Part shown: piece by piece, positions 1-6,954 of the stretch | Position numbering within the stretch: position 1 is the stretch's first letter | How the letters are laid out: each line of letters opens with the position of its first letter | Source of the DNA: Alphaproteobacteria bacterium | Lineage (GTDB): Bacteria; Pseudomonadota; Alphaproteobacteria; Caulobacterales; Aquidulcibacteraceae | DNA length: 32,463 nucleotides | Assembly: GCA_018971945.1 (NCBI GenBank) | Contig: JAGWZH010000026.1 | Coordinates: 1 to 32,463 of the forward strand | Direction of reading: 5' to 3' | The notes under the pieces: generated by a model | Database searches by the model: none | What the model saw: only the letters and a program-made list of their open reading frames with translations | What the model was told of the DNA's origin: nothing | Translations under genes and position numbers: made by a program

Positions 1-335
1 CTGTTCGCCATTTAAAGTGGTACGTGAGCTGGGTTCAGAACGTCGTGAGACAGTTTGGTCCCTATCTACCATGGGTGTTGGAAACTTGAGAGGATTTGTC
101 CCTAGTACGAGAGGACCGGGATGAACGCACCTCTGGTGCACCAGTCGTCACGCCAGTGGCGCAGCTGGGTAGCTAAGTGCGGACGGGATAAACGCTGAAA
201 GCATCTAAGCGTGAAACCCCCCTCAAAACCAGGTTTCCCTGAAGAGCCGTCCTAGACCAGGACGTTGATAGGCCAGGTGTGGAAGCGCTGCGAAGCGTGG
301 AGCTAACTGGTACTAATCGCTCGTTTGGCTTGATC
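1..335 (+). rRNA. rrl: 23S ribosomal RNA, 3' end (partial)
   Basis: The window opens inside a 23S rRNA gene. The sarcin-ricin loop core AGTACGAGAGGACC is visible at about 103-116. The conserved 3' terminal region follows, ending in the usual alphaproteobacterial tail around GGCTTGATC at 327-335. The 5' part of the gene lies outside the window. The exact 3' end is approximate. The 5S gene follows about 115 bp downstream. Confidence 0.96.
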
Positions 336-450
336 GAACCGACGTTCATGCATGGCGACGACAATGTCGTCTGTACGAAAGCGTTACGCCTTGGATCGCG
401 AGATCCTTATGAGACAACGATGTCATGAAAACAGCGCGCGGACCGCGCCG

Positions 451-567
451 AGCTGGTGGCTATGCCGGGGGTTCCCCACCCGATCCCATCCCGAACTCGG
501 TCGTTAAGTCCCCCAGGGTCGATGGTACTACGTCTTAAGGCGTGGGAGAGTAGATCGCTGCCGGCTC
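451..567 (+). rRNA. rrf: 5S ribosomal RNA
   Basis: This 117-nt stretch has the expected 5S features. The 5' segment AGCTGGTGGCTATGCCGGGG pairs with the 3' terminal part around GCTGCCGGCT. The conserved CCCGATCCCATCCCGAACTCGG loop region is at about 478-500. Placement after 23S and before tRNA-fMet is the standard alphaproteobacterial rRNA operon order. The ends may be off by a few bases. Confidence 0.95.
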
Positions 568-682
568 TGCACGGTTCGTGCGCGTGTTTACAACCCTCCT
601 TTGCTTGTCTGGCCCCGTAAGAATTGGTCGTCCCGCCGCTCCTGGCTGGGCCTATCGTTCTAGTGCGGAGCCTCATATTTGA

Positions 683-759
<77 letters not shown>

Positions 760-790
760 AGTAGACGCCGTTCAGGCAGCGTTGTCTAGA

Positions 791-818
791 AAGCCCCGTT
801 CTCTGATCGGGGCTTTTT
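791..818 (+). terminator. Rho-independent terminator of the rRNA operon
   Basis: Perfect 8-bp stem AAGCCCCG (791-798) and CGGGGCTT (808-815) with a 9-nt loop, running into TTTTT (814-818). It lies 31 bp after tRNA-fMet. The convergent flgH gene ends at 846, and the reverse strand of the same hairpin is followed by only a short T run, so it may terminate flgH transcription weakly as well. Confidence 0.9.
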
Positions 819-845
819 CGTGCCTGGCGCCGAAACACCGCTCGC

Positions 846-1682
846 TCACCAGGGGCTGATCGCATCCGCGAGGCGCTGGAGGGAGCGAGGCCGCTGAACG
901 GCGGTCACTTGCCCCGCGCCGCCATAGGCGATTCGTGCTTCCGCGATTTGATCGTGGCGGATGGTGTTCGTTGCGGCGATGTCTTCGGGTCGGATCACGC
1001 CGCTGACAGTGAGCTCGCGCAACTCCGCATTAATCAGCACCTGTTGACGGCCCGCAATCACGAGGTTTCCGTTGGGAAGAATATCGACGATGACGACAGC
1101 CACGGTCATTTCGATCTGTTCTTCACGATTAATGCTGCCTTGGCCCTGCGCGGTCGAACTTCCTTCCGCATCGATCAGAGATCCTGGATTATAGCCCCCA
1201 GGCAAAAGCGCCCCTGGCGCGTTCTCGAGCCCGAAAAACGCATTGACGCCGACCGCGGTGGATCCCGAGCGCGTGCGCGAGGAGCTGTTGGTCACCTCTG
1301 CGCTGTCGGCAATCTGGATATTAACTGTGAGGATATCGCCGATGTCCTGGGCCCGCTGGTCGTTGAAAAACGTCCTGGACCCTGGACGCCACAATGAATT
1401 CGGCGCCGTCTGGGAAGCCGCAGCGGACACGGGCGAGGGAAAGGCCCGCACACCCTGACCCGCGAGGCTTGAAGGGTCCCCGACCTCGGCGAGGGGAGGA
1501 GGCGACGCAGCTCTATGAGCGGCGGCGGCGGCCGCGCCGCCAAGATCGGCGACCTGGCCATAGGCCTGCGCGCCGAACCCCTGCACCTCCCCCGCGGCGG
1601 AGTTGATCGTGCCGCATCCCCCCAAGGCGGCTGCTAAGGCGGCGGGCGCAAGGGTTATGGAGAACGGGGTGATGCGACGCAT
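846..1682 (-). CDS. flgH: Flagellar L-ring protein FlgH
   Basis: A 278-aa outer-membrane lipoprotein that forms the L ring, the bushing through which the flagellar rod crosses the outer membrane. The N terminus is a lipoprotein signal with lipobox LGGC, placing the lipidated cysteine at residue 23. The FlgH core follows: a WRPGSRTFFNDQRA segment, then DIGDILTV near residue 115, the EQIEMTVAV strand, and the late NGNLVIAGRQQVLINAE and SGVIRPEDI motifs typical of the family. A ribosome site (AAGGGAAG) lies a few bases before the ATG. It is the last gene of the flgF-flgG-flgA-flgH operon and is separated from flgA by 127 bp with no recognisable gene. Family assignment is secure. Confidence 0.96.
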   Translation of the reverse strand: MRRITPFSITLAPAALAAALGGCGTINSAAGEVQGFGAQAYGQVADLGGAAAAAAHRAASPPPLAEVGDPSSLAGQGVRAFPSPVSAAASQTAPNSLWRPGSRTFFNDQRAQDIGDILTVNIQIADSAEVTNSSSRTRSGSTAVGVNAFFGLENAPGALLPGGYNPGSLIDAEGSSTAQGQGSINREEQIEMTVAVVIVDILPNGNLVIAGRQQVLINAELRELTVSGVIRPEDIAATNTIRHDQIAEARIAYGGAGQVTAVQRPRSLQRLADAISPW

Positions 1683-1809
1683 AGTTGCTTCCCTTCGACT
1701 AAGAACCGCCCGTCCAGAAACATTGGCTCAGGCGGCCCAAACAAGGTCTTGGCGCCTCGTCCGCCGACAGGGGCGGGCCCACGGCCGCGCCCTCGGATCG
1801 AGCGGGAGG

Positions 1810-2331
1810 CTAGTTGACGGCGTTGGCCGAGGCCGCCCCCGGTCCTGTGGCCACAGCTTCCACCGTGACCTCCGATTGCAGATTGACGACCCGCACGCCT
1901 TCTCCGATCGCCGCGTCGTTGAGGGCGCGGCCGCGCGCCGTCAGCTGCAGGCCAGGCGCGATATAGACAAGGGTGATGGTGTCGCCCCGCCGGATCGCCG
2001 GAGGCGCTGCGGAAGTCGCCCGCGCCGAGGCCCGCTGGCCGATGACAAGGATTTCCTGCAGATCCGCAGGCGCCCGCCAAGCTAAACCTGCCGCCGCCGC
2101 CGCCGCTTCCACAAAGCGCGCTGGGAAAGCCGTCACTTGGCCCGGCCGGGGCGCAGGGGCTACCGCTCTCCCCCCAACCTCTCCAGCGTTCTGGAAAAAA
2201 TCGCCGAGAGTGACGGCGGGCCCAGAGGCGGTCACGCGTTCGCGCAGAATCGCCTGCGCCTGAGCTGGATTGGACGCCAAAGCCAGAATCGCGAACAACG
2301 CCACCGCCAAAACTGAAAGCCATTTCGCCAT
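1810..2331 (-). CDS. flgA: Flagellar P-ring assembly chaperone FlgA
   Basis: A 173-aa secreted protein, the periplasmic chaperone needed to assemble the FlgI P ring. A signal peptide is obvious, with likely cleavage after AQA at about residue 25. The middle contains the SAF-like segment (around RRGDTITLVYIAPGLQLTARGRAL) and the near-C-terminal VRVVNLQSEVTVEAVATGPG, which matches the FlgA ending. It is shorter than the enteric protein (about 220 aa), as is common in alphaproteobacteria. A good ribosome site, GGGAGG, sits 7 nt before the ATG. It starts 32 bp after the flgG stop, so co-translation within the same operon is likely. Confidence 0.92.
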   Translation of the reverse strand: MAKWLSVLAVALFAILALASNPAQAQAILRERVTASGPAVTLGDFFQNAGEVGGRAVAPAPRPGQVTAFPARFVEAAAAAAGLAWRAPADLQEILVIGQRASARATSAAPPAIRRGDTITLVYIAPGLQLTARGRALNDAAIGEGVRVVNLQSEVTVEAVATGPGAASANAVN

Positions 2332-2363
2332 GACCGAACCTCCCGGGACAGGTGTTTATGGCG

Positions 2364-3149
2364 TCAGCGTAGCTGACTCGCGGCCTGAAGCATTTCATCA
2401 GAGGCGCTGATGACCCGCGCGTTCATCTCATAGGCCCGCTGCGCGATGATCAGCGCGGAGATTTCCTCCACCGCGTTCACGTTCGAGGTTTCGAGAAAGC
2501 CTTGCATCAGGGTCCCGATTCCTGGGCTCCCTGGCGAGCCGACAGTCGGCGGGCCGGAAGCGGGCGTCTCAAGGAAAAGATTGTCGCCCACCGCTTCAAG
2601 GCCGGCCGCATTCACAAACGAGGCGAGCTCGATCTGGCCGACCTGCTGCGGCGTAGGCTGGCCCGCGAGCGTCACCTCCACGATCCCGTCCCTCGAAATG
2701 CTGACCGCGATGGCTTCCGGAGGAACCGTCACCGCCGGCTCGATTGGAAAGCCGTCTGAGGTCGTCAATTGGCCTTCCTGGTTGAAGGCGAGATTGCCGG
2801 CGCGGGTAAAGGCGGTCGTGCCGTCCGGCATCGCCACCTGCAGGTAGCCGCGTCCCGAGATGGCAAGGTCCGCCGGGTTGTCCGTCCGGGTGATATTGCC
2901 CTGGGTGGTAATGCGCCCGATGGAGTCCGCCCGCACTCCGATGCCGAGTTGTACCCCGAGCGGCAGGATCGTACCGGCCTGCGAAGACGAGGCCCCTGGC
3001 CGTTCAAGGTTTTGATAGAGCATATCCTGAAATTCCGCACGCTGACGTTTATAGCCCGTCGTATTCATGTTCGCGATATTGTGCGAAATGACTTCGACGT
3101 TCATCTGCTGAGCCTGCATCCCACTGGCGGCTATCGAAAGTGCGCGCAT
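2364..3149 (-). CDS. flgG: Flagellar distal rod protein FlgG
   Basis: A 261-aa rod protein exported by the flagellar type III system; it builds the distal rod passing through the P and L rings. The N terminus MRALSIAASGMQAQQ and the flagellar rod-family motif HNIANMNTTGYKRQRAEF (about residues 24-41) are diagnostic. The C terminus has the matching heptad motif, with SNVNAVEEISALIIAQRAYEMN (written here in part) and ASDEMLQAASQLR, which forms the paired helices. Length and motifs match FlgG. A ribosome site AAGGA lies about 9 nt before the ATG. It follows flgF by 26 bp. Confidence 0.97.
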   Translation of the reverse strand: MRALSIAASGMQAQQMNVEVISHNIANMNTTGYKRQRAEFQDMLYQNLERPGASSSQAGTILPLGVQLGIGVRADSIGRITTQGNITRTDNPADLAISGRGYLQVAMPDGTTAFTRAGNLAFNQEGQLTTSDGFPIEPAVTVPPEAIAVSISRDGIVEVTLAGQPTPQQVGQIELASFVNAAGLEAVGDNLFLETPASGPPTVGSPGSPGIGTLMQGFLETSNVNAVEEISALIIAQRAYEMNARVISASDEMLQAASQLR

Positions 3150-3175
3150 CCTTGTATTTCCTTGCTTGAATAGAA

Positions 3176-3901
3176 CTAGCGGCCCAGACGATCGATCGTG
3201 CGCTGACGCAGATCATCAGCACTCCGCACAATCCGCGCTGCTGACTCGTAGGCTCGACTAATTTGGATGAGGTTGGTCATCTCAACGATGGCGATGACAT
3301 TGCTGCTTTCCAGGGCGGCCTGCATGACCTCTCCTTCAGCAGGGAAGAAAGCCTGATCCCCCGCATCCCAGAGATTTTCCCCGATCCGCTCCAGCGCGCC
3401 GGGTCGATCGAACTGCACAATGCCGATCCGCCCCGCCTCAACTCCAGCGATCCGGATCACACCCTGCCGATCAATGCTGGGCTGTTCGCCCCGGGGATCA
3501 ATGACGATGGGCGCCCCAGTCTGGTTCAGCACCGGTCGTCCTTCGCCCGTGACCAGCTGACCGGCGCCGTCAAGGGTGAAGGCCCCGTCGCGGGTGAAGA
3601 GCGGTCCTTCGGGACCCTGCACCGTGAAATAGCCTGGGCCCTCGATGGCGAGATCGAGAGGATTGCCGGTGGCGGTGATGGGGCCTTGGCGGAGATCTCG
3701 CGCCACAGTGAGGTCCCGCGAGAATCGGATGTCGCGGGGACCCTCGTTTGAGAAGGCCTCGGAAGGGGCGAACTCCTCCACCACCATCTGATCCGCCTTG
3801 AAGCCGGTCGTGCTGACATTGGCGAGATTGTTGGCCGCGATGTCCATACGCCGCTGCAAGAGGCGTTGGGACTGCAAGCCCAGCAGCATGGCCGAATCCA
3901 T
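3176..3901 (-). CDS. flgF: Flagellar proximal rod protein FlgF
   Basis: A 241-aa rod protein and the first gene of the flgFGAH operon. It shows the rod/hook N-terminal motif NNLANVSTTGFKADQ (about residues 24-38), the central segment with DLAIEGPGYFTVQGPEG, and a C-terminal helix with SSNVIAIVEMTNLIQISRAYE followed by RTIDRLGR, all as in FlgF. It is shorter and less repetitive than FlgG, and its position directly upstream of flgG supports the call. A possible AGGGAG ribosome site is about 12 nt upstream of the ATG. A sigma-54 type promoter sits about 50-70 bp upstream. Confidence 0.94.
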   Translation of the reverse strand: MDSAMLLGLQSQRLLQRRMDIAANNLANVSTTGFKADQMVVEEFAPSEAFSNEGPRDIRFSRDLTVARDLRQGPITATGNPLDLAIEGPGYFTVQGPEGPLFTRDGAFTLDGAGQLVTGEGRPVLNQTGAPIVIDPRGEQPSIDRQGVIRIAGVEAGRIGIVQFDRPGALERIGENLWDAGDQAFFPAEGEVMQAALESSNVIAIVEMTNLIQISRAYESAARIVRSADDLRQRTIDRLGR

Positions 3902-3952
3902 CGGGCGGAAGCGCTCCCTGCGCAGCTATTAAGGTTGACGCGGCCAAAACCC

Positions 3953-3968
3953 TGCAAACAGCGGGCCA
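3953..3968 (-). promoter_or_regulatory. Candidate sigma-54 (-24/-12) promoter for flgFGAH
   Basis: On the minus strand the sequence reads TGGCCCGCTGTTTGCA. The RpoN consensus is TGGCACG-N4-TTGCW, so all specified positions but one (C for A) match, and the essential GG and GC are 10 nt apart. The predicted start is near 3942, giving a leader of about 40 nt to the flgF ATG at 3901. Established knowledge: in Caulobacter, rod and ring operons are sigma-54 dependent. Nothing here shows activity directly. Confidence 0.78.
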
Positions 3969-4023
3969 GATGAAAAAGGCAATAAAAACAGATACAAAGG
4001 CAAAAAACCCAAAACCATCAGGT

Positions 4024-4059
4024 CGGCAAGTTCCGCCGGGCCCGGCAGTTCTTGCCGGG
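4024..4059. promoter_or_regulatory. Two tandem dyad elements, candidate flagellar activator (FlbD ftr-like) sites
   Basis: Site 1 is CGGCAAGTTCCGCCG (4024-4038). Site 2 is the perfect 7-bp inverted repeat CCCGGCAGTTCTTGCCGGG (4041-4059). The two cores share CGGCA, GTTC and GCCG, and their starts are 19 bp apart, close to two helical turns. Together they form an imperfect 34-bp palindrome (4024-4057). They lie about 80-115 bp upstream of the predicted sigma-54 start for flgF, a normal distance for an enhancer-binding activator. Similarity to Caulobacter ftr elements is from memory of their CCGGCA/GCCGG character, so naming FlbD is inference. Confidence 0.55.
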
Positions 4060-4145
4060 CTTCCACCAATCCTTAACCAGAAACAACGAATCTCAACGCC
4101 TCAAAGAGCAAGCGTCGATCCCGGCGCCATCGAAGGGCTTTGATC

Positions 4146-4763
4146 ATGGCGGGCGGCGGCAAGGCGGCGCAGAAAGACGGGGCTCAGGCGGCCGAGGGCG
4201 CGGACGGTGCGGCGGCGGAGGGCAAGAAGAAGCTCCCTGGCAAGAAGCTCGTCTTATTCGTCATCCTACCAGCTTTGTTGGTGTTGGGCGGCTTGGGCGG
4301 CGCCGCCATGATGCTTCTCAAGCCGGGTGGGGAGCCTCATCAGGAAGGCGAGCGGCGCGCCGGCAAGGATAAGGGCAAAGACCACGGCAAGGCCAAAGGC
4401 GAGAATGGCGAGGGCGAGGAGCTCGGGGGCGGCGCGTTCACTGTGACGCAAGGGGAGGGCGTCTATTTCATCGCACTGCCTGAGGTCTTGGTGAATGTCT
4501 CCACCAGCGATGGCGGCGCGGCGCACCTTAAGCTGAGGCTCACCCTGGAGGCCGCAGACGAATCGGCCGTGTTGGCCCTCGAGCCTGCGATGCCGCGGGT
4601 GATGGACCAGTTTCAGACCTTCCTCCGGGAACTGCGGACGGATGATTTGGCGGGCTCGGGCGGCGCCTATCGGGTCCGGCTGGAGCTTATGCGACGTGTC
4701 AATCTCGTAATCGCTCCTGAGCGCATTGATGCGGTGTTGGTTGAAGAAATGCTGATCCAGTAG
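4146..4763 (+). CDS. fliL: Flagellar basal body-associated protein FliL
   Basis: A single-pass inner-membrane protein that associates with the stator and basal body. I chose the ATG at 4146 (205 aa) over the in-frame TTG at 4140 because the ribosome site GAAGGG ends 8 nt before the ATG but only 2 nt before the TTG. A charged Ala/Gly-rich cytoplasmic start (residues 1-33) is followed by a transmembrane helix at about 34-58 and a Lys/Gly/Glu-rich linker. The periplasmic FliL domain comes next, with LPEVLVNVSTSDG and LKLRLTLEA. The C-terminal RVNLVIAPERIDAVLVEEMLIQ region is the expected FliL ending. It heads the plus-strand operon, with fliM starting 5 nt after its stop. Confidence 0.94.
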   Translation: MAGGGKAAQKDGAQAAEGADGAAAEGKKKLPGKKLVLFVILPALLVLGGLGGAAMMLLKPGGEPHQEGERRAGKDKGKDHGKAKGENGEGEELGGGAFTVTQGEGVYFIALPEVLVNVSTSDGGAAHLKLRLTLEAADESAVLALEPAMPRVMDQFQTFLRELRTDDLAGSGGAYRVRLELMRRVNLVIAPERIDAVLVEEMLIQ

Positions 4764-4768
4764 GGGCG

Positions 4769-5908
4769 ATGATGGACGACGCATTGGGTCAAAACGCGTC
4801 AGACGCCAGTGGGGCGGCGGAGGCCAAGGCCGCAGCTGGCGGTGACGATCTCGCCGCTGAGTGGGAAGCGATGGTGGCAGGGGAGCCGGCCCAGGCGTCC
4901 GCAACAGCTTTGGGCGCTGCAGACCGCGTTCTGAGCCAGGAAGAGATTGATGCGCTACTGGGCTGGGAGGGGGAGGATGAAGAAGCAAGGCGCAGGAGCG
5001 GGCTCCGCGCCCTCATCAATTCCGCGGTCGTCTCCTATGAGCGCCTGCCGATGCTGGAAATCATTTTTGACCGCCTTGTGCGGCTGATGACGACGAGCCT
5101 CCGCAACCTCGCCTCCGACAATATCGACGTCAGTCTTGACCAGATCACGTCGATCCGCTTTGGCGACTATCTCAACTCGATCCCGCTTCCGGCGATGATC
5201 GGCGTGTTTCGGTCCGAGCAGCTAGACAATTTCGGCTTGGTCACGATTGAAACAAACCTCATCTACTCCATCGTTGATGTGCTTCTGGGAGGCCGGCGCG
5301 GCACGACGACGACGCGGGTGGAAGGAAGACCTTACACCACCATCGAACGCGAGCTTGTCACCCGCATGATCGAGGTGGTGCTGCACGACGCCTCCCAGGC
5401 CTTCGCCCCGCTGACGCCGGTCAAGTTTAAGTTAGACCGGATCGAGACCAATCCCCGCTTCGCCGCCATCGCGCGGCCGCCCAATGCAGCGTTGCTGGTG
5501 CAATTGCGCCTCGACATGGAGGATCGCGGAGGACGGCTGGAGCTTCTATTGCCCTATGCGACCTTGGAGCCCATCCGGAAGCTCCTGCTGCAGCAATTCA
5601 TGGGCGAGAAATTTGGCCGCGACAATATATGGGAAGGTCACCTCGCCTCAGAGCTTTGGCGCACCCGCGTCGAGGTCCGCGCCATCATGGACGACATGAA
5701 GGCGCCGCTCAAGACTGTGCTGAACCTGAAAGTCGGCGACACCTTGATGTTGAACGCGCCGGCGGAGGCCCCCGTGGTCTTGAAGTGCGGCCCCATGGCG
5801 CTGACCACCGCCCGCGTGGGGCGTTTGGGCCAATCGGTTGCGCTGCGCGTGGACAAGCCCGTCGCCGCCGCGGCCCGGCGCGCAATGATAATGATGGAAG
5901 GTGGCTGA
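4769..5908 (+). CDS. fliM: Flagellar motor switch protein FliM
   Basis: A C-ring component that binds CheY-P and couples it to switching. The CheY-P binding peptide LSQEEIDALLGW is at residues 55-66. The middle domain contains RLPMLEIIFDRLVRLMTTSLRN, LDQITSIRFGDYLNSIP, and the VDVLLGGRRG motif with the following ERELVTRMI stretch. The C-terminal SpoA-like domain has LNLKVGDTLMLNAPAEAPVVLKCG and the ending with GRLGQSVALRVDKPV. Unlike enteric FliM, about 50 acidic, Ala-rich residues precede the CheY peptide. Two consecutive ATG codons (4769, 4772) could start it; AGGGG at 4762-4766 spaces slightly better to 4772. The stop overlaps the next gene's ribosome site region. Confidence 0.97.
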   Translation: MMDDALGQNASDASGAAEAKAAAGGDDLAAEWEAMVAGEPAQASATALGAADRVLSQEEIDALLGWEGEDEEARRRSGLRALINSAVVSYERLPMLEIIFDRLVRLMTTSLRNLASDNIDVSLDQITSIRFGDYLNSIPLPAMIGVFRSEQLDNFGLVTIETNLIYSIVDVLLGGRRGTTTTRVEGRPYTTIERELVTRMIEVVLHDASQAFAPLTPVKFKLDRIETNPRFAAIARPPNAALLVQLRLDMEDRGGRLELLLPYATLEPIRKLLLQQFMGEKFGRDNIWEGHLASELWRTRVEVRAIMDDMKAPLKTVLNLKVGDTLMLNAPAEAPVVLKCGPMALTTARVGRLGQSVALRVDKPVAAAARRAMIMMEGG

Positions 5909-5909
5909 G

Positions 5910-6191
5910 ATGACGCCGGTCTCTTTGATCCTAGAAGTGGTGCTGGTGCTGTTGCTGGCGGCGTGCCTGTTTTATTGCTGGCGGCTGGAGCGGCGCTTGG
6001 CCTCGCTACGGTCCGGTCAGGACGGGGTTCGCGCCACAGTGGTCGAGCTCGCGCAAGCCACAGCCCGCGCCGAGGCCGCCGTCCGCGACATGCGCCAGAA
6101 CGCGGAAGCCGCAGGAGCGGAGCTTCAGGAGCGGATAGACGACGCGCGCCGCCTCAGCGACCGCCTCGGCCGTTTGGGAGCGATCCGATGA
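5910..6191 (+). CDS. DUF6468-like small membrane protein of the fliLM operon
   Basis: A 93-aa protein with one N-terminal transmembrane helix (about residues 5-25, rich in Leu/Val/Ala with a FYCW end) and a charged helical remainder (about 30-90) likely to form a coiled coil. I chose ATG 5910 because GGAAGG at 5896-5901 lies 8 nt upstream; a GTG at 5901 would overlap fliM. A small protein of this type commonly sits between fliM and the motE-like gene in alphaproteobacteria and is, as I recall, the DUF6468 family. The stop overlaps the next ATG (ATGA), showing translational coupling. Its function is unknown; a role in motor assembly is inferred only from the operon. Confidence 0.78.
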   Translation: MTPVSLILEVVLVLLLAACLFYCWRLERRLASLRSGQDGVRATVVELAQATARAEAAVRDMRQNAEAAGAELQERIDDARRLSDRLGRLGAIR

Positions 6192-6886
6192 AAGGCCCCA
6201 GATTTTCGCTTCGCGGCGTTCGGCTTATGCCTGCCGCCATGGTCACCATGGCGGTGATTTTGGGGTTAAAGACCGTGGCGCTGGCCCAAACCGCCGCTGA
6301 CGAAGTCGCCGAGGGGCTCGATCTGAGCGCCGTCGACGGCGGTTCTGAGCAGGCAGGAGGGCTCCCAACGGCCCCGGCGAACGCCCAAGAGCCCATGTGT
6401 GCGGCGCCGGGTTTCGCCGAGCAGGCTGGCTTGTCCGCAGAGGAGGTGCAGGTCCTCCAGGCCCTCGGCGCCCGGCGTGAGGCCTTGGACGCCAGGGAGG
6501 AGGACATGGACACGCAGCTGCAGGTCATAGCCGCCGCCGAGCAGCGCGTCTTGGAGCGCATCGCCGAGCTCCGGGTCCTGGAGACCGAGGTGGCGACCCT
6601 GTTGGGCCGTCTCGATGAGCAGCAAGAACAGCGTTTGGCGGCGCTTGTGGACGTCTATCAGCGCATGCGCTCCCGCGATGCGGCGGAAGTCTTCAACCAG
6701 CTTGAAATGCCGGTTCTGGTGCAGATCGCCCAGCGCATGCGCGCCCAGAATCTGGCCGAGATCATGGGCCGTATGGAACCGCTTCGGGCGCGGGAGCTCT
6801 CCATCGAACTGGCCGCCGCCGCCGATCTCGCTGATGATCCCCAAGCTTTGCTTGACCGCGCCCAGGGCGCGGCCGCCACCCCGTAA
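6188..6886 (+). CDS. MotE-like flagellar protein (MgtE N-domain-like)
   Basis: A 232-aa protein. The N-terminal signal or anchor helix is about residues 13-33, followed by a short low-complexity region with a Cys near CAAPGF. A long coiled coil (about 90-160) rich in Glu/Arg/Leu leads into a C-terminal helical domain. That domain carries YQRMRSRDAAEVFNQLE, QIAQRMRAQNLAEIMGRM and ARELSIELA, a pattern shared with MotE and MgtE N-terminal domains. In Sinorhizobium, MotE is a periplasmic partner of MotC needed for motor function; applying this role here is inference. ATG 6188 overlaps the previous stop (ATGA). I do not assign motE firmly because the family is broad. Confidence 0.8.
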   Translation: MKGPRFSLRGVRLMPAAMVTMAVILGLKTVALAQTAADEVAEGLDLSAVDGGSEQAGGLPTAPANAQEPMCAAPGFAEQAGLSAEEVQVLQALGARREALDAREEDMDTQLQVIAAAEQRVLERIAELRVLETEVATLLGRLDEQQEQRLAALVDVYQRMRSRDAAEVFNQLEMPVLVQIAQRMRAQNLAEIMGRMEPLRARELSIELAAAADLADDPQALLDRAQGAAATP

Positions 6887-6954
6887 CCCAATTTTAGGGC
6901 GGTCGGCCCTAGACCTTGCTCAATGATGAACGAGAAGAGGCTGAGCCCTCCTTT

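Noticed and set aside
909-1397. 162-codon plus-strand frame opposite flgH
   Set aside because: Lies entirely antisense to a clear FlgH gene; the peptide has no recognisable features and reflects GC-rich third-position bias.
3942-3957. Plus-strand GG-N10-GC element facing fliL, overlapping the minus-strand sigma-54 site at TGCA
   Set aside because: Only the invariant GG and GC plus TGCA match; five other consensus positions differ, and it would leave a 180-nt leader with the dyads downstream of the start.
6895-6911. Hairpin TAGGGC-GGTCG-GCCCTA between the motE-like and TPR genes
   Set aside because: No T run follows, the stem is short, and the genes appear to be one operon.
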